Assembly: GCA_036272055.1 (NCBI GenBank) | Contig: DATAZL010000059.1 | Coordinates: 62,001-126,000 of the forward strand | Origin: DASZVB01 sp036272055 | GTDB lineage: Bacteria; Myxococcota_A; Polyangia; Polyangiales; Polyangiaceae | Reading direction: 5' to 3' | Length of the DNA: 64,000 bases | Translations under genes and position numbers: made by a program | Shown here: piece by piece, positions 1-8,646 of the stretch | Position numbering within the stretch: position 1 is the stretch's first letter | Layout of the letters: every line of letters starts with the position of its first letter | Notes under the pieces: generated by a model | What the model was told of the DNA's origin: nothing | The model's database searches: none | The model's input: the letters and a program-made list of their open reading frames with translations, nothing else

Positions 1-902
1 TTCGCGCGCTCGTCGTCGCCGACTTTCGGGAGGAGCTGCTCGGCGCGCCCGACGATCACGCCGAGCGGCGTCGAGATCTCGTGCGCGATGCCCGTCGCGA
101 GCGCCGCCATCGTAGCGAGCTTGTCGATCTGGACGAGCTGCTCTTCGCGCTCACGCCGGAGCTCGGCGAGGGAGAGCTCACGGCCGAGGTCGAGCTCCTT
201 CCGTTGCTGCACGAGGGCAAATCCGCCGAACACGAAGACGAGCCCGGCGGCGAGGGCGACGGCAGCCACCGAGCGCCACTGCGCGCGCAGCTCGCGATCG
301 CGCTCGCGCAGCGCGGTGGCGACGACCACGACGCCCCACTTACCGCCGGCGCCGTCGAACGTGGCGAGCCCCGCGACGGCGGTGCGTTCGGGAAGCCCGA
401 AGACCGGCGCGGCGGCGCGCTCGAGCTTCACCGACGACGCGCCCTCGACGAGCCCGCGTTCCACCGTGGCGTCGTGCACGCGCTCACCCGACGACCCCAC
501 GAGCGCGCCGTCACCGGGCTTCACGAGGAAGAGCACGAGGCTCCCGGGCTGTTCGAGGGCACGCACATGCGCGAGCAGCTCGACGGAATCCGCGGGTGCG
601 CCCTCGAGCTTCGCATGCGTCGCGACGGCCGCCGCGACGCCCTGCGCAAGGGTCGCTTGCTCCCGCGCAAAATCCGCGAGCGCGTTCGACGACTCCCGCC
701 GCGCATCCCAGTAAGCGAGCCCCGCCACGACGATGATCGCCAGCGCCATGAGCGCACCGAGCCACGAAATACGAGCCCGCATGCGTCGCTCACGCCGCGG
801 AAGCAGGTACCGCGCGGTGGACGCGCCGAACGCGCTCGATGCGCCATATGCGCTCGACGCGCCGGACCGCGTGGCTCGGGCGAGGGGGGCGACCGCGGGC
901 AT
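1..902 (-). CDS. membrane sensor histidine kinase, N-terminal part (gene runs off the left edge)
   Basis: The reading frame whose codons have low coordinates divisible by 3 is open on the minus strand from 902 to the window edge. It encodes two hydrophobic segments (about residues 45-62 and 209-229) flanking a roughly 150-residue extracytoplasmic sensor region, then a charged helix and an H-box reading GIAHEISTPLGV, with the phospho-acceptor His codon at 81-83. This is the HisKA arrangement of a two-component kinase; the ATPase domain must lie left of the window. The start may be ATG 902 or ATG 782; the residues between are low-complexity (Ala/Ser/Gly), so 782 is a real alternative. The gene is divergent from the RND efflux operon and could sense a pump-related signal, but no regulator is visible to test that. 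Confidence 0.85.
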   Translation of the reverse strand, partial: MPAVAPLARATRSGASSAYGASSAFGASTARYLLPRRERRMRARISWLGALMALAIIVVAGLAYWDARRESSNALADFAREQATLAQGVAAAVATHAKLEGAPADSVELLAHVRALEQPGSLVLFLVKPGDGALVGSSGERVHDATVERGLVEGASSVKLERAAAPVFGLPERTAVAGLATFDGAGGKWGVVVVATALRERDRELRAQWRSVAAVALAAGLVFVFGGFALVQQRKELDLGRELSLAELRREREEQLVQIDKLATMAALATGIAHEISTPLGVIVGRAEQLLPKVGDDERA

Positions 903-1275
903 TGGGCGCGCTGTGCAGCAAGGGGTGAGCCAAGACGGATCTTCCAGATACCGGCCCTCGTTGACTACCACCCCCGCGACGAGCCGGAACTTCTCGAGCC
1001 GCGCGGCTGTCGCGGCGTCGCCGCCGTCTCCGTTTTTTTGCGGGGTTTTGCGGCAAATTTTGCGATGTACCTGACGAGTACATCGCAAAGTTTTCCGTGG
1101 GAGGGCGCGTGAAACGGGGCGACCGCCGTCGCGGAGCATCGGCGTGAGTCGCGGGTCGGAGGTTTTCCGACCTGGGGTCGGCAATTTTCCGGGGCGGAGG
1201 TGGTCGTTGCGATGAGGGCGCGTGATTTCGGCGCGTTCTGGGCGGGCACGCAACGTGCTCATCGCGCCCTCGTAG
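903..1275. other. divergent intergenic region
   Basis: This 373-bp spacer separates the minus-strand kinase from the plus-strand efflux operon and should hold both promoters. The only clear structure is the perfect inverted repeat at 1059-1089. The flanks (1032-1060 and 1087-1095) are unusually T/A-rich for this genome, as expected of a promoter. I see no convincing small gene. Confidence 0.6.
1059..1089. promoter_or_regulatory. perfect 12-bp inverted repeat, candidate operator
   Basis: TTTGCGATGTAC (1059-1070) is repeated as its exact reverse complement at 1078-1089, with a 7-nt spacer at 1071-1077. It lies between two divergent 5' ends, so it is not placed as a terminator and better fits a dimeric regulator site. 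The binding protein is unknown. Confidence 0.5.
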
Positions 1276-2706
1276 ATGGTCGGAACCGTGATGAGAAGGG
1301 CGGCGCTGCTGACGCTGATCGTCGCAGGCGTCGCGCACGCGGAGCCGCCTGCGCCGGATGTCCCGGCCCTCGGCCTCGCGCAGGCCATCGACTATGCGCG
1401 GGCGCATCAGCCGGCTGTCCGCGCGGCCAAGGCGCGCATAGCCTCCGGCGAGGCCACGGCGAAGATCGCCGATGCGGAGTGGCTCCCGCGCCTCGGCGTG
1501 ACGGCGCAGATGTTCGCGGGCACGGCGAACCAGACGACGGGTAGCTACGTCACCGTCGACGTCCCCGATATCCCGCGCATCGGTGGCACGCGCGCGACGG
1601 CGACAGGTTCGTTCAAGCCGTACGCCTCGACGCTGGTCGGTGTCGGCGCGAACCAGGAGATCTACGACTTCGGACGGATCGCGGCGGAGCGCGCGGCGGG
1701 CGACGCGGCGGTGACCGTCGAACGCGAGCGCGCTCTCGGCGCGATCCTCGACGTCACCTACGACGTCGAAGAGGCCTACTTCGCCGTCCTCGCGGCGAAG
1801 GCCGTCGTGAAGGCGTCGGAGGACGCCTACGAGCGTGCGCGCGCACACCGCGACTTCGCTCGCGCCGGCGTTCACTCCGGATTGCGCCCGCCCATCGAGT
1901 CGACGCGGGCCGAGGCGGAGCTAGCGCGGCTCGATATCGGGCGGATCCGCGCACACGGCAACGTCGCGTCGGCCGAGGTCGTCTTCGCCGCGACGGTCGG
2001 CGTCCCTGAACCGCTGCTCGACGCCGCGACGGAGGGCGCCACCACGACGGGCACGCCGGGCCTCGATCTCGCGGTCCGTGCGACCGATGCCGCCGAGATG
2101 CCGGCCCTCGACGTCGCGCTGAAGCGCGCAGCAGAACACGACCCTGAGTTCTTGCAGGCGCTCGCCGAGCTCCATGCTGAAGAAGCGCGGACGCGCGCAG
2201 TGGGCGCCGCGCTACGTCCCGATCTGTCGCTGACGGCGTCCCTCACCGGGCGCGCGGGCGGCGCGCCCCCGTCGGGCAACGGCATTCCGGCAGATCAGGA
2301 CGGCTTTCTGCCGAACGTGCCGAACTGGGACGTCGGAGCCGTGTTCACCTGGCCGCTCTTCGACGGCGTCGTGAACGCGCGCAAGACCGCGTCGCGGGCC
2401 GAAGAGCGGGTCCGTCGCGAAGAGGTCGCTGCCGTCCGGATGCGCGAGACGGCGGACGTACGTCGCGCCTACGCCGCGGTCGACGTCGCACGTGCGGCGC
2501 TCCCGGGCCTCGCTCGCGCGGTGGATGCGGCGCGCGCGAACTACGCCCAGGCCGACGCGCGCTTCGGGGCGGGGCTCGGCACCAGCGTCGAGCTCGCGGA
2601 CGCCGAATCCCTGCGTACCAGCGCCGACATCGAGCTCGCACTCGGAGCCTTCGAGCTCGCACGCGCACGCGCTCGCTTCGGGCGCGCCATCGGAGAGAAG
2701 CTGTGA
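1276..2706 (+). CDS. TolC-family outer membrane efflux protein (pump 1)
   Basis: The 476-residue protein has a signal peptide ending near AHA-EPP (residues 19-26) and then two repeats of long Ala/Arg/Glu-rich amphipathic helices typical of TolC/OEP proteins. The TolC-like features include the LAQAIDYARAHQP helix near residue 33 and the WPLFDGV strand near residue 360. It would form the outer membrane exit duct of the tripartite pump encoded by the next two genes. A second in-frame ATG at 1291 gives a cleaner signal peptide (MRRAALLTLIVAGVAHA) and may be the true start. The stop overlaps the adaptor start (TGATG), so the genes are probably translationally coupled. Substrate is not predictable. 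Confidence 0.92.
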   Translation: MVGTVMRRAALLTLIVAGVAHAEPPAPDVPALGLAQAIDYARAHQPAVRAAKARIASGEATAKIADAEWLPRLGVTAQMFAGTANQTTGSYVTVDVPDIPRIGGTRATATGSFKPYASTLVGVGANQEIYDFGRIAAERAAGDAAVTVERERALGAILDVTYDVEEAYFAVLAAKAVVKASEDAYERARAHRDFARAGVHSGLRPPIESTRAEAELARLDIGRIRAHGNVASAEVVFAATVGVPEPLLDAATEGATTTGTPGLDLAVRATDAAEMPALDVALKRAAEHDPEFLQALAELHAEEARTRAVGAALRPDLSLTASLTGRAGGAPPSGNGIPADQDGFLPNVPNWDVGAVFTWPLFDGVVNARKTASRAEERVRREEVAAVRMRETADVRRAYAAVDVARAALPGLARAVDAARANYAQADARFGAGLGTSVELADAESLRTSADIELALGAFELARARARFGRAIGEKL

Positions 2707-3908
2707 TGCCCGACGAACGGACCGAGACGCCCATCGACGAGCCGGCGCGTCGAAAAACGCAACGGAATGCCATGATTCCAGCCGGAATCGTGATCGCGGT
2801 GGTCGTCTTGCTGGCGCTCGGCGGGCTCTTGCTTCACCACGCCGAATCGAAGATCAACGACGTCGCGCTGAGCAGCCTGCCGAAGCCGGTGACCGTCGTG
2901 CGAGCGGGCGGCACGACGTTCCGCGCGTCGCGGACCTACGTGGGAACCATCGAGCCGTGGGTGCGCGCCGCGGTGGGCCCGCAGCTCGTCTCGGCCTACG
3001 TCGACACGGTGCTGGTGCGTCCGGGCGCCGTCGTGAAGAAGGGCGACGTGCTCGCGACGCTCGACTGCCGCAACGCGAGCGCGACGAGCCAGGCCGTCGC
3101 GATGCAGGCGCGGTCCCTCGACGCACGCCAGAGAGCGGCGGCGCACGAGGCGAGCCGCACCCAGGGGCTCCTCGACGGCGGCTTCGTCTCGTCGAACGAG
3201 GCGGAACAGAAATCGGCGCAGAGCGAGTCCGAGCAAGCGCAGCTTCTCGCCACCAAGGCGCGGCTCCTCGGCACGACCCTCGAGGTGAACGATTGCGTGA
3301 TGCGCGCTCCCTTCGACGGCGAGATCGCGACGCGCAACATAGATCCCGGCGCGTTCGTGCGGCCCGGCACCGCCATCGTGGTGGTCGTCGATCGCAGCGT
3401 CGTGCGAGTCGCGGGCGACGCGCCGGAGGTGGACTTCGGCGTGGTCGCGCCCGACGCCGAGGTGCGGATCCACGTCCTCTCGACGGGGCTTGACCTCACC
3501 GGCAAGGTGTCGCGGCGCGCACCGGCCGCCGACGACGCGACGCGCACCGTGCACTTCGAGGTCGACGTCCCGAACACCGACAGGAGCATCCCGGTCGGCA
3601 CGACGGCGGAGCTCGCCATCGACGTCGGTGAGCCGGCGTCAGCGGTCGCGGTGCCCCTCCAGGCCACGTCGATCCGCGGCACCAAGGCGAGCGTCTTCGT
3701 CGTGGAGAACGGCGTGGCGCACGCCCGCGTCGTTCCCGTCCTCGGCGAGCGCGCCGGCACCGTGTTCCTCGATCCGTCGCTGTCCGCCGGTGCGCTCGTC
3801 GTCACCGAGGGCCGCGCGCTCCTCGAAGACAGGGACAAGGTGCACTCCGAGGTCGACGAGGCGAAGTCCGCCGCGCCTGCGGCGAGCACCGTCGGGAGCG
3901 TGCCGTGA
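2706..3908 (+). CDS. RND efflux periplasmic adaptor subunit (pump 1)
   Basis: The 400-residue protein is a membrane-fusion protein of the HlyD/AcrA type. It has a cytoplasmic N-terminus of about 20 residues and one transmembrane anchor (about residues 25-43). A split biotinyl-lipoyl-like domain follows (VLVRPGAVVKKGDVLATLD before a helical hairpin, and MRAPFDGEIATRNIDPGAFV after it), then beta-barrel and membrane-proximal domains. It bridges the inner-membrane pump and the TolC protein. ATG 2706 overlaps the upstream stop by one base; a GTG at 2703 is in frame but less likely. The gene overlaps the permease by 4 bp. Confidence 0.93.
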   Translation: MPDERTETPIDEPARRKTQRNAMIPAGIVIAVVVLLALGGLLLHHAESKINDVALSSLPKPVTVVRAGGTTFRASRTYVGTIEPWVRAAVGPQLVSAYVDTVLVRPGAVVKKGDVLATLDCRNASATSQAVAMQARSLDARQRAAAHEASRTQGLLDGGFVSSNEAEQKSAQSESEQAQLLATKARLLGTTLEVNDCVMRAPFDGEIATRNIDPGAFVRPGTAIVVVVDRSVVRVAGDAPEVDFGVVAPDAEVRIHVLSTGLDLTGKVSRRAPAADDATRTVHFEVDVPNTDRSIPVGTTAELAIDVGEPASAVAVPLQATSIRGTKASVFVVENGVAHARVVPVLGERAGTVFLDPSLSAGALVVTEGRALLEDRDKVHSEVDEAKSAAPAASTVGSVP

Positions 3909-6900
3909 CCGGTCTCGCGCTGAAGAACCCGGTCGCGATCCTGATGATCTCGATCGCGCTCGTCGTGTTCGCGTGTGTACTCACACCGCGGATGAGCGTC
4001 GACACGTTCCCCGAGCTCACACCGCCGGTGCTCGTCGTCGGCACGCTCGCGCAGGGGCTCGGTCCGAAGGACGTCGAAAAGACGCTCACCTGGCGCATCG
4101 AGAAGTACGTGAGCGCGACGCCCGGCGTGGACCACGTCGAGAGCCTGTCGCGCAACAACCTGAGCATCGTGTATGTGTGGCTCAAGTGGGGGACGGACCT
4201 CAACTCGGCCCAGACGCTCGTGCAAGAGCAGGTCGCGTTCGCGATGTCGGCGGTGCCGAAGTCGCTCGGCGTGCTTCCGCCGTTCGTGCTCCAGTTCGAT
4301 CCGTCGAACGCGCCGGTCGTCCAGGTCGCGGTGTCGGGCGAGCTCACCGGGCCGCAGCTCTACGACTACGCGCTGAATTCCATCGAGCCGACGCTGGAGG
4401 GCATCCCGGGCGTCGCGAGCGCGTCGGTGAACGGCGGTCGCCAGCGACAGATCAACGTCGTGGTCGACCCGGTCGCGGCGCAGGCGCGCGGAGTGACGTC
4501 GAGTGACGTCGCAGCGGCCGTCTCCCAGTCGAACGCGCTCCTGCCGTCAGGTGTGTTCCTCTCGCCCAGGTTCGATTCCAACGTCTACACCAACGCGGTG
4601 CCGCAGCGCGTGCACACCATCGGTGACGCCCTCGTGAAGATGCGCGACGGCAAATCGGTGCGCATCAGCGACGTCGCGCGTGTTGAAGACGGCGGAAGCC
4701 CCGAGACCCAGGCCGTCTCCGTCGACGGCCACAACGCGGTGTACCTGAACGTGCTGCGCATCCCCGGCGGTAACACGATCCAGATCGTCGACGCCGTGAA
4801 GAAGGTCGTGGCGGAGCTCAAGGATCTGCCGCCCGGCGTCCACGTGAAGGCGGTCTTCGATCAATCGACGTTCGTGCGCACGACGTACAGCGGCCTGAAG
4901 CAGGAGGTCGTGCAGGCGCTCGTCCTCATCGCGCTCGTCATCTTGCTGTTTCTCCAGAGCGTGCGCGGCACCCTCATCGTCTCGGTGGCGATCCCGCTAT
5001 CGTTCGCGATCACGCTCATCGTCCTCTACGGCGCGGGGGAGACGCTCAACGCCTTCACCCTGGGCGGCCTGACGCTCGCCATGGGACGTCTCGTCGACGA
5101 CGCGGTCGTCGTCCTCGAGTCGATTCATCGTCATCAGCGGGAAGGGCTCTCGCCGTACCAGGCGGCGCTCCGCGGCACCAATGCCGTGGCGCTGCCGGTG
5201 CTCGCGTCCACCCTGACGACGATGGCCGTGCTGCTCCCGGTGCTGCTGCTCGCCGGGCTCGCCAAGAAGCTCTTCGCGCCGCTCGCGCTCACCGTCGCGG
5301 TGGCGATGACCGCGTCGTACTTCGTCAGCGTATGCGTCACTCCCGTTGCATGCCGGTTCTTCGCCGGTCACGAGGAGCTCGGCCCCGTGCGAAAGGCGAT
5401 CCAGGGCTTCATCGACGGCACCGCCGAGCGGTATTCACGCGTACTTCGCGTCGTATTGCCGTACCGCTTCACCGTCGTGCTCGCGTGCGCGGCGTTGACG
5501 GCCTTCGCCGCCTTCGCCGCGGCGCGTTTGCCGAGTCAGTTCTTTCCGGAGATCGACGAGTCGATGGAGCGCGTCTACGTCCGGCTCGCCCCCGGCATCT
5601 CCGTCGAGGAAGCCGGGAAGAAGATCGCCGAGATGGGCGCCGTCGTGGCCCGTGAGCTCCCCAAGGGCTCCGTCGAGCTCATGCTCACGAACGTGGGCTC
5701 GCCGAACAACGCGCGGAGCGCGATGACCAGCCCGAACAACGGCCCTCACATGGGCTTCATCCGGCTCGCGCTCTCGGACCCCGAACATCGGAAGTCGCAG
5801 CGCGAGCTCGCCGACCAGTCGCGGCAGATCCTGAACCGTCACTACCCGGGCGTCGATTTCCTGCAGTGGCCCGGCGGCCTCGTCGCGAGCGTCTTCGCCA
5901 ACGGCCGCATCGCGCCCCTCGTCGTGAAGGTGCAGAGCGACAACCTCGCCGAGCTCGACGCCCAGGCGCGCGCGGTTGCCGAGGTGGCGCGCACCGTCCG
6001 CGGAGTCAGGGACGTCCGCGTATCGCTCGAGACGAACTACCCCGAGGTCCACGTCGACACGTCGCGTGAAGAAGCCGGCCTGGTCGGCGTCACTGCTCGC
6101 ACCGCGGCGCAATCGACGCTCGATGCGACCCTCGGCAACATCAACACCCCGAGCGTCTGGATCGACCCGAGTAACGGCCAGTCCTATTACGTCGTCACGC
6201 AATACGACGGCAAGGCCGTCTCCGATCCGAACGCGCTCGCGCAGATCCCGGCGCGCCTCGACGACAACGGCAAATCGGTGCCCCTGGGCGCCTACGGCAA
6301 GGTCGTCCGCTCCGTCGGCCCGACGGCCATCGAGCGAAACTCGCTCCGACGCGCCGCCTACGTGCTCATGCAGACCGAGGGACGCGATCTCGGCAGCGCC
6401 GCGGCGGAGATCGAGCAGAAGCTCCACGCCGCTCCGTCGACGCACGCCGTGCAGTTCTCCTTCGTCGGCCAGGTCGAGCTGATGCGCACGACGTTCTCCG
6501 GGCTCGGGCTCGCGATCGGACTCGCGATCATGGTCGTTTTCATGATCATGGCGTCACAGTTCAAGTCGCTCCGGCTCCCGTTCGTCATGCTGTTCACCAT
6601 CCCGGTATCGCTCTTCGGGATCGTGGCCGCGCTACTCGCCGCTGGGCAAGGCTTCTCCATCCCGGCGCTCATGGGGATGCTCATGGTCGTCGGCATCGCC
6701 GTCTCCAACGGCATTCTCCTCGTCGACGACGCGAACCGTCGCTTCTCCGACGAGGGAGCCGACAAGGTCGAAGCCGTGATCGCCGCCGCGCGCTCGCGAT
6801 TCGTCCCCATCGCCATGACGAGCCTGGCGACCGTCATCGGCCTGATTCCGACCGCGATCGCGCTCGAAAAAGGCACGGAAGCGAACCAGCCCCTCGCCCT

Positions 6901-7048
6901 CGCCGTCGTCGGAGGCCTCACCTCCTCGACGCTCCTGTCACTCTTCCTCGTCCCCGTCGCGTTCCTCTTCTTCGCAAGGCGAAGCACCTCACTCGACGAG
7001 GCCAGCGTCGTCGAAGGGCCACTCAACTTGCCCGTTCTCCGGACATAG
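3905..7048 (+). CDS. RND efflux permease (pump 1)
   Basis: The 1047-residue protein has the RND layout: TM1 near residues 8-27, a large periplasmic loop, TM2-6 (about 335-480), a second large loop, and TM8-12 (about 860-1030). The TM4 acidic pair is present (Asp398-Asp399 in GRLVDDAVVVLE). In TM10 the position of the AcrB proton-relay lysine reads VGIAVSNGILLVDD, so that lysine is absent, while pump 2 in this window keeps it. The GTG start at 3905 overlaps the adaptor stop (GTGA). It should act as the proton-driven inner-membrane component; whether it exports drugs, lipids or metals cannot be told, but it lacks the methionine-rich look of copper pumps. Confidence 0.93.
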   Translation: MTGLALKNPVAILMISIALVVFACVLTPRMSVDTFPELTPPVLVVGTLAQGLGPKDVEKTLTWRIEKYVSATPGVDHVESLSRNNLSIVYVWLKWGTDLNSAQTLVQEQVAFAMSAVPKSLGVLPPFVLQFDPSNAPVVQVAVSGELTGPQLYDYALNSIEPTLEGIPGVASASVNGGRQRQINVVVDPVAAQARGVTSSDVAAAVSQSNALLPSGVFLSPRFDSNVYTNAVPQRVHTIGDALVKMRDGKSVRISDVARVEDGGSPETQAVSVDGHNAVYLNVLRIPGGNTIQIVDAVKKVVAELKDLPPGVHVKAVFDQSTFVRTTYSGLKQEVVQALVLIALVILLFLQSVRGTLIVSVAIPLSFAITLIVLYGAGETLNAFTLGGLTLAMGRLVDDAVVVLESIHRHQREGLSPYQAALRGTNAVALPVLASTLTTMAVLLPVLLLAGLAKKLFAPLALTVAVAMTASYFVSVCVTPVACRFFAGHEELGPVRKAIQGFIDGTAERYSRVLRVVLPYRFTVVLACAALTAFAAFAAARLPSQFFPEIDESMERVYVRLAPGISVEEAGKKIAEMGAVVARELPKGSVELMLTNVGSPNNARSAMTSPNNGPHMGFIRLALSDPEHRKSQRELADQSRQILNRHYPGVDFLQWPGGLVASVFANGRIAPLVVKVQSDNLAELDAQARAVAEVARTVRGVRDVRVSLETNYPEVHVDTSREEAGLVGVTARTAAQSTLDATLGNINTPSVWIDPSNGQSYYVVTQYDGKAVSDPNALAQIPARLDDNGKSVPLGAYGKVVRSVGPTAIERNSLRRAAYVLMQTEGRDLGSAAAEIEQKLHAAPSTHAVQFSFVGQVELMRTTFSGLGLAIGLAIMVVFMIMASQFKSLRLPFVMLFTIPVSLFGIVAALLAAGQGFSIPALMGMLMVVGIAVSNGILLVDDANRRFSDEGADKVEAVIAAARSRFVPIAMTSLATVIGLIPTAIALEKGTEANQPLALAVVGGLTSSTLLSLFLVPVAFLFFARRSTSLDEASVVEGPLNLPVLRT

Positions 7049-7060
7049 CCTCCAGGCTAT
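7045..7060 (+). terminator. short hairpin at the end of pump operon 1
   Basis: ATAGCCT and AGGCTAT form a perfect 7-bp stem with a 2-nt loop, beginning inside the permease stop codon region. There is no T-tract after it, so intrinsic termination is uncertain. Confidence 0.3.
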
Positions 7061-7148
7061 ATGCCGTTTCGGAATATGGCCGGAGAGGCACGCGTGCGTG
7101 GAGGGCGTGTCCAGGGTTAGTGCTCCCTTCGCGGCGCGAAGTACCGGC

Positions 7149-7201
7149 GATACGTGACGAACGTCGTGGCTTGACGATACGTCACTGATTGGTTACGTAT
7201 C
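7149..7201 (+). promoter_or_regulatory. candidate ArsR promoter/operator with three GATACGT sites
   Basis: GATACGT occurs at 7149-7155 and 7176-7182, and inverted (ACGTATC) at 7195-7201, just before the ArsR start. TTGACG at 7171-7176 with a 17-nt spacer to TACGTA (7194-7199) could be the promoter, which would place the last two sites over it. This fits autorepression by the ArsR protein (inference). Confidence 0.45.
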
Positions 7202-7207
7202 AATGCG

Positions 7208-7528
7208 ATGCATCGAGCTCTTGCGCACGCGGACGTATTTCGTGCCGTCTCCGATCCGACGCGCCGGGCGATCCTCGATCGATTGCGCGCAGGCCCCGCG
7301 CCGGTGAACGCACTCGCGGCGGAGTTCTCCCAGAGCCGCCCCGCCATCTCGAAGCACCTCGGAGTTCTGCGCAAGGCGCACCTGGTGTCCGAACGGCGCG
7401 CAGGTCGCGAACGCGTCTACGAGCTCAGGCCCATGCCGCTCCAGCAGGTCGCGGGCTGGGTCGAGGGATATCGCTCGTTCTGGCAGGTCAGTCTGAACAA
7501 CCTCAAAAAGCACCTGGAGAAAAAATGA
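7208..7528 (+). CDS. ArsR-family winged-helix transcriptional repressor
   Basis: The 106-residue protein is a single winged helix-turn-helix: VFRAVSDPTRRAILDRLRAG (residues 10-29) is the ArsR signature opening, and SQSRPAISKHLGVLRKAHLV (about 41-60) is the recognition helix. No metal-binding Cys pair is seen. This is the subgroup commonly paired with AHSA1/SRPBCC genes, and here the SRPBCC gene overlaps its stop by 4 bp (ATGA). It probably represses this small operon from the sites at 7149-7201. Confidence 0.93.
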   Translation: MHRALAHADVFRAVSDPTRRAILDRLRAGPAPVNALAAEFSQSRPAISKHLGVLRKAHLVSERRAGRERVYELRPMPLQQVAGWVEGYRSFWQVSLNNLKKHLEKK

Positions 7529-8331
7529 GCATCGCAACGAAGAGCGCTCGCTCGGTCGCCGACGTCAACGCCGGCATGATCCTCGCGTCGGTGGAGATCG
7601 CTGCTCCGCCCGAGCGCGTCTTTCGCGCGCTGACCACCGAAGAGATCACCCAGTGGTGGGGCTCGCCGGAGGAATACCGCACGACGAGCTTCACCGCCGA
7701 GCTACGCGTCGGCGGGAAGTGGCGCACGACCGGCATCGGCGCGAAGGGCGACGAGTTCGCGGTCGAGGGCGTGTACCGCGAGATCGACTCGCCGCGCCGC
7801 CTCGTGCAGACGTGGGTCGCACCGTGGGACGGCAACAACGAGACCGTCATCACGTACATGCTCGAGCCGATAGAAGGCGGCACGCGGCTCACCGTGAAGC
7901 ACGAAGGCTTCGGCGAGCGACGAGAGTCCTGCAGCGGTCACGGAGAAGGGTGGGAGCGCGTGCTCGGCTGGCTCTCCCGGTTTCTTCCGCCCGCACAGCC
8001 CTCCAGGTTTTTCTTGCTGCGGCTCCTCGCCCCTCGCCCGACGTTCCAGATGGACCTGACCGACGAGGAGCGCGACGTGATGCGCCGTCACGCCGGCTAC
8101 TGGGCTGGACTCCTGCCGGCAGGGCGTCGCGGTCGTGTTCGGTCCGGTCGCCGATCCGAAGGGCGGCTGGGGCGCCGGCATCGTGCGCGTGTCGGACGAG
8201 GCGGAGATGACGTCCCTGTGTGCGTCCGATCCCGCGATCCTCTCCGGCAAGGGGTTCGCTTACGAGACGCTGCCCGTGCCGAACGCCGTTTACCGCACGT
8301 GACGACATTGCTCCGTCGCGCGTGCTCGTAA
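7525..8331 (+). CDS. SRPBCC (AHSA1-like) protein read into a frameshifted YCII domain
   Basis: Residues 15-155 are a START/AHSA1-like ligand-binding fold: VEIAAPPERVFRALTT, EEITQWWGSPEEY, GGKWRTTG, and the closing helix GEGWERVLGWLSRFL. Such proteins normally end there. Here the frame stays open into RFFLLRLLAPRPTF, the beginning of a YCII-type domain, and after about residue 203 turns into an Arg-rich, family-unlike tail that ends at 8331. The YCII domain continues in the +1 frame (see 8005-8302), so the last 40 or so residues of this translation are likely an artefact of a frameshift. The start ATG overlaps the ArsR stop (ATGA). The SRPBCC part is firmly identified; its ligand is unknown. 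Confidence 0.8.
   Translation: MSIATKSARSVADVNAGMILASVEIAAPPERVFRALTTEEITQWWGSPEEYRTTSFTAELRVGGKWRTTGIGAKGDEFAVEGVYREIDSPRRLVQTWVAPWDGNNETVITYMLEPIEGGTRLTVKHEGFGERRESCSGHGEGWERVLGWLSRFLPPAQPSRFFLLRLLAPRPTFQMDLTDEERDVMRRHAGYWAGLLPAGRRGRVRSGRRSEGRLGRRHRARVGRGGDDVPVCVRSRDPLRQGVRLRDAARAERRLPHVTTLLRRACS
8005..8302 (+). pseudogene. YCII-related domain interrupted by a +1 frameshift
   Basis: The first half (RFFLLRLLAPRPTF ... MRRHAGYWAGLL) is in the SRPBCC frame. From about 8128 the family sequence continues in the next frame as VAVVFGPVADPKGGWGAGIV ... GFAYETLPVPNAVYRT, stopping at TGA 8300-8302. Joining the two needs removal of one base near 8120-8135. The repaired domain has the full YCII length of about 100 residues. 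This is either a recent mutation or a base-calling error in a G/C-rich stretch. Confidence 0.7.
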
Positions 8332-8646
8332 ATAAGGGCACTTGGCGATGGACGAGGACGCGGTTGCGGTCATGGCCGGCTTCCCGGTTTGCATCGTCAG
8401 CGGTCGCGCGCGAATCCGCGGGGCGTCAGCGCGATAGCGATGCGGTAACGGCGCGGCGTCGTTCCCTGCATGCGTGATCCGTAATGAGTTGTAAGAACGC
8501 CGGTGACTCTGCGCCTACATGCTTACACATGATGGAGGATGGTCCGACGCATTTTTCGGCTGCGTCCCCAAGGCTCGACAAGATCGGATAGACTCGCTTC
8601 TGCTCGAGATTTCTTCGCTCGACTCTGCCCCGGAGGAAACCAGTCA
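8332..8646. other. intergenic region
   Basis: About 315 bp after the YCII remnant. It contains no gene I can support; a 29-codon ORF at 8347 has no ribosome site of note. A good ribosome-binding site, GGAGGA at 8632-8637, precedes the next gene, so its promoter probably lies within this stretch. Confidence 0.5.

Noticed and set aside
8347..8436. 29-codon ORF starting MDEDAVAVMAGF
   Set aside because: No ribosome site and no similarity pattern; chance frame.
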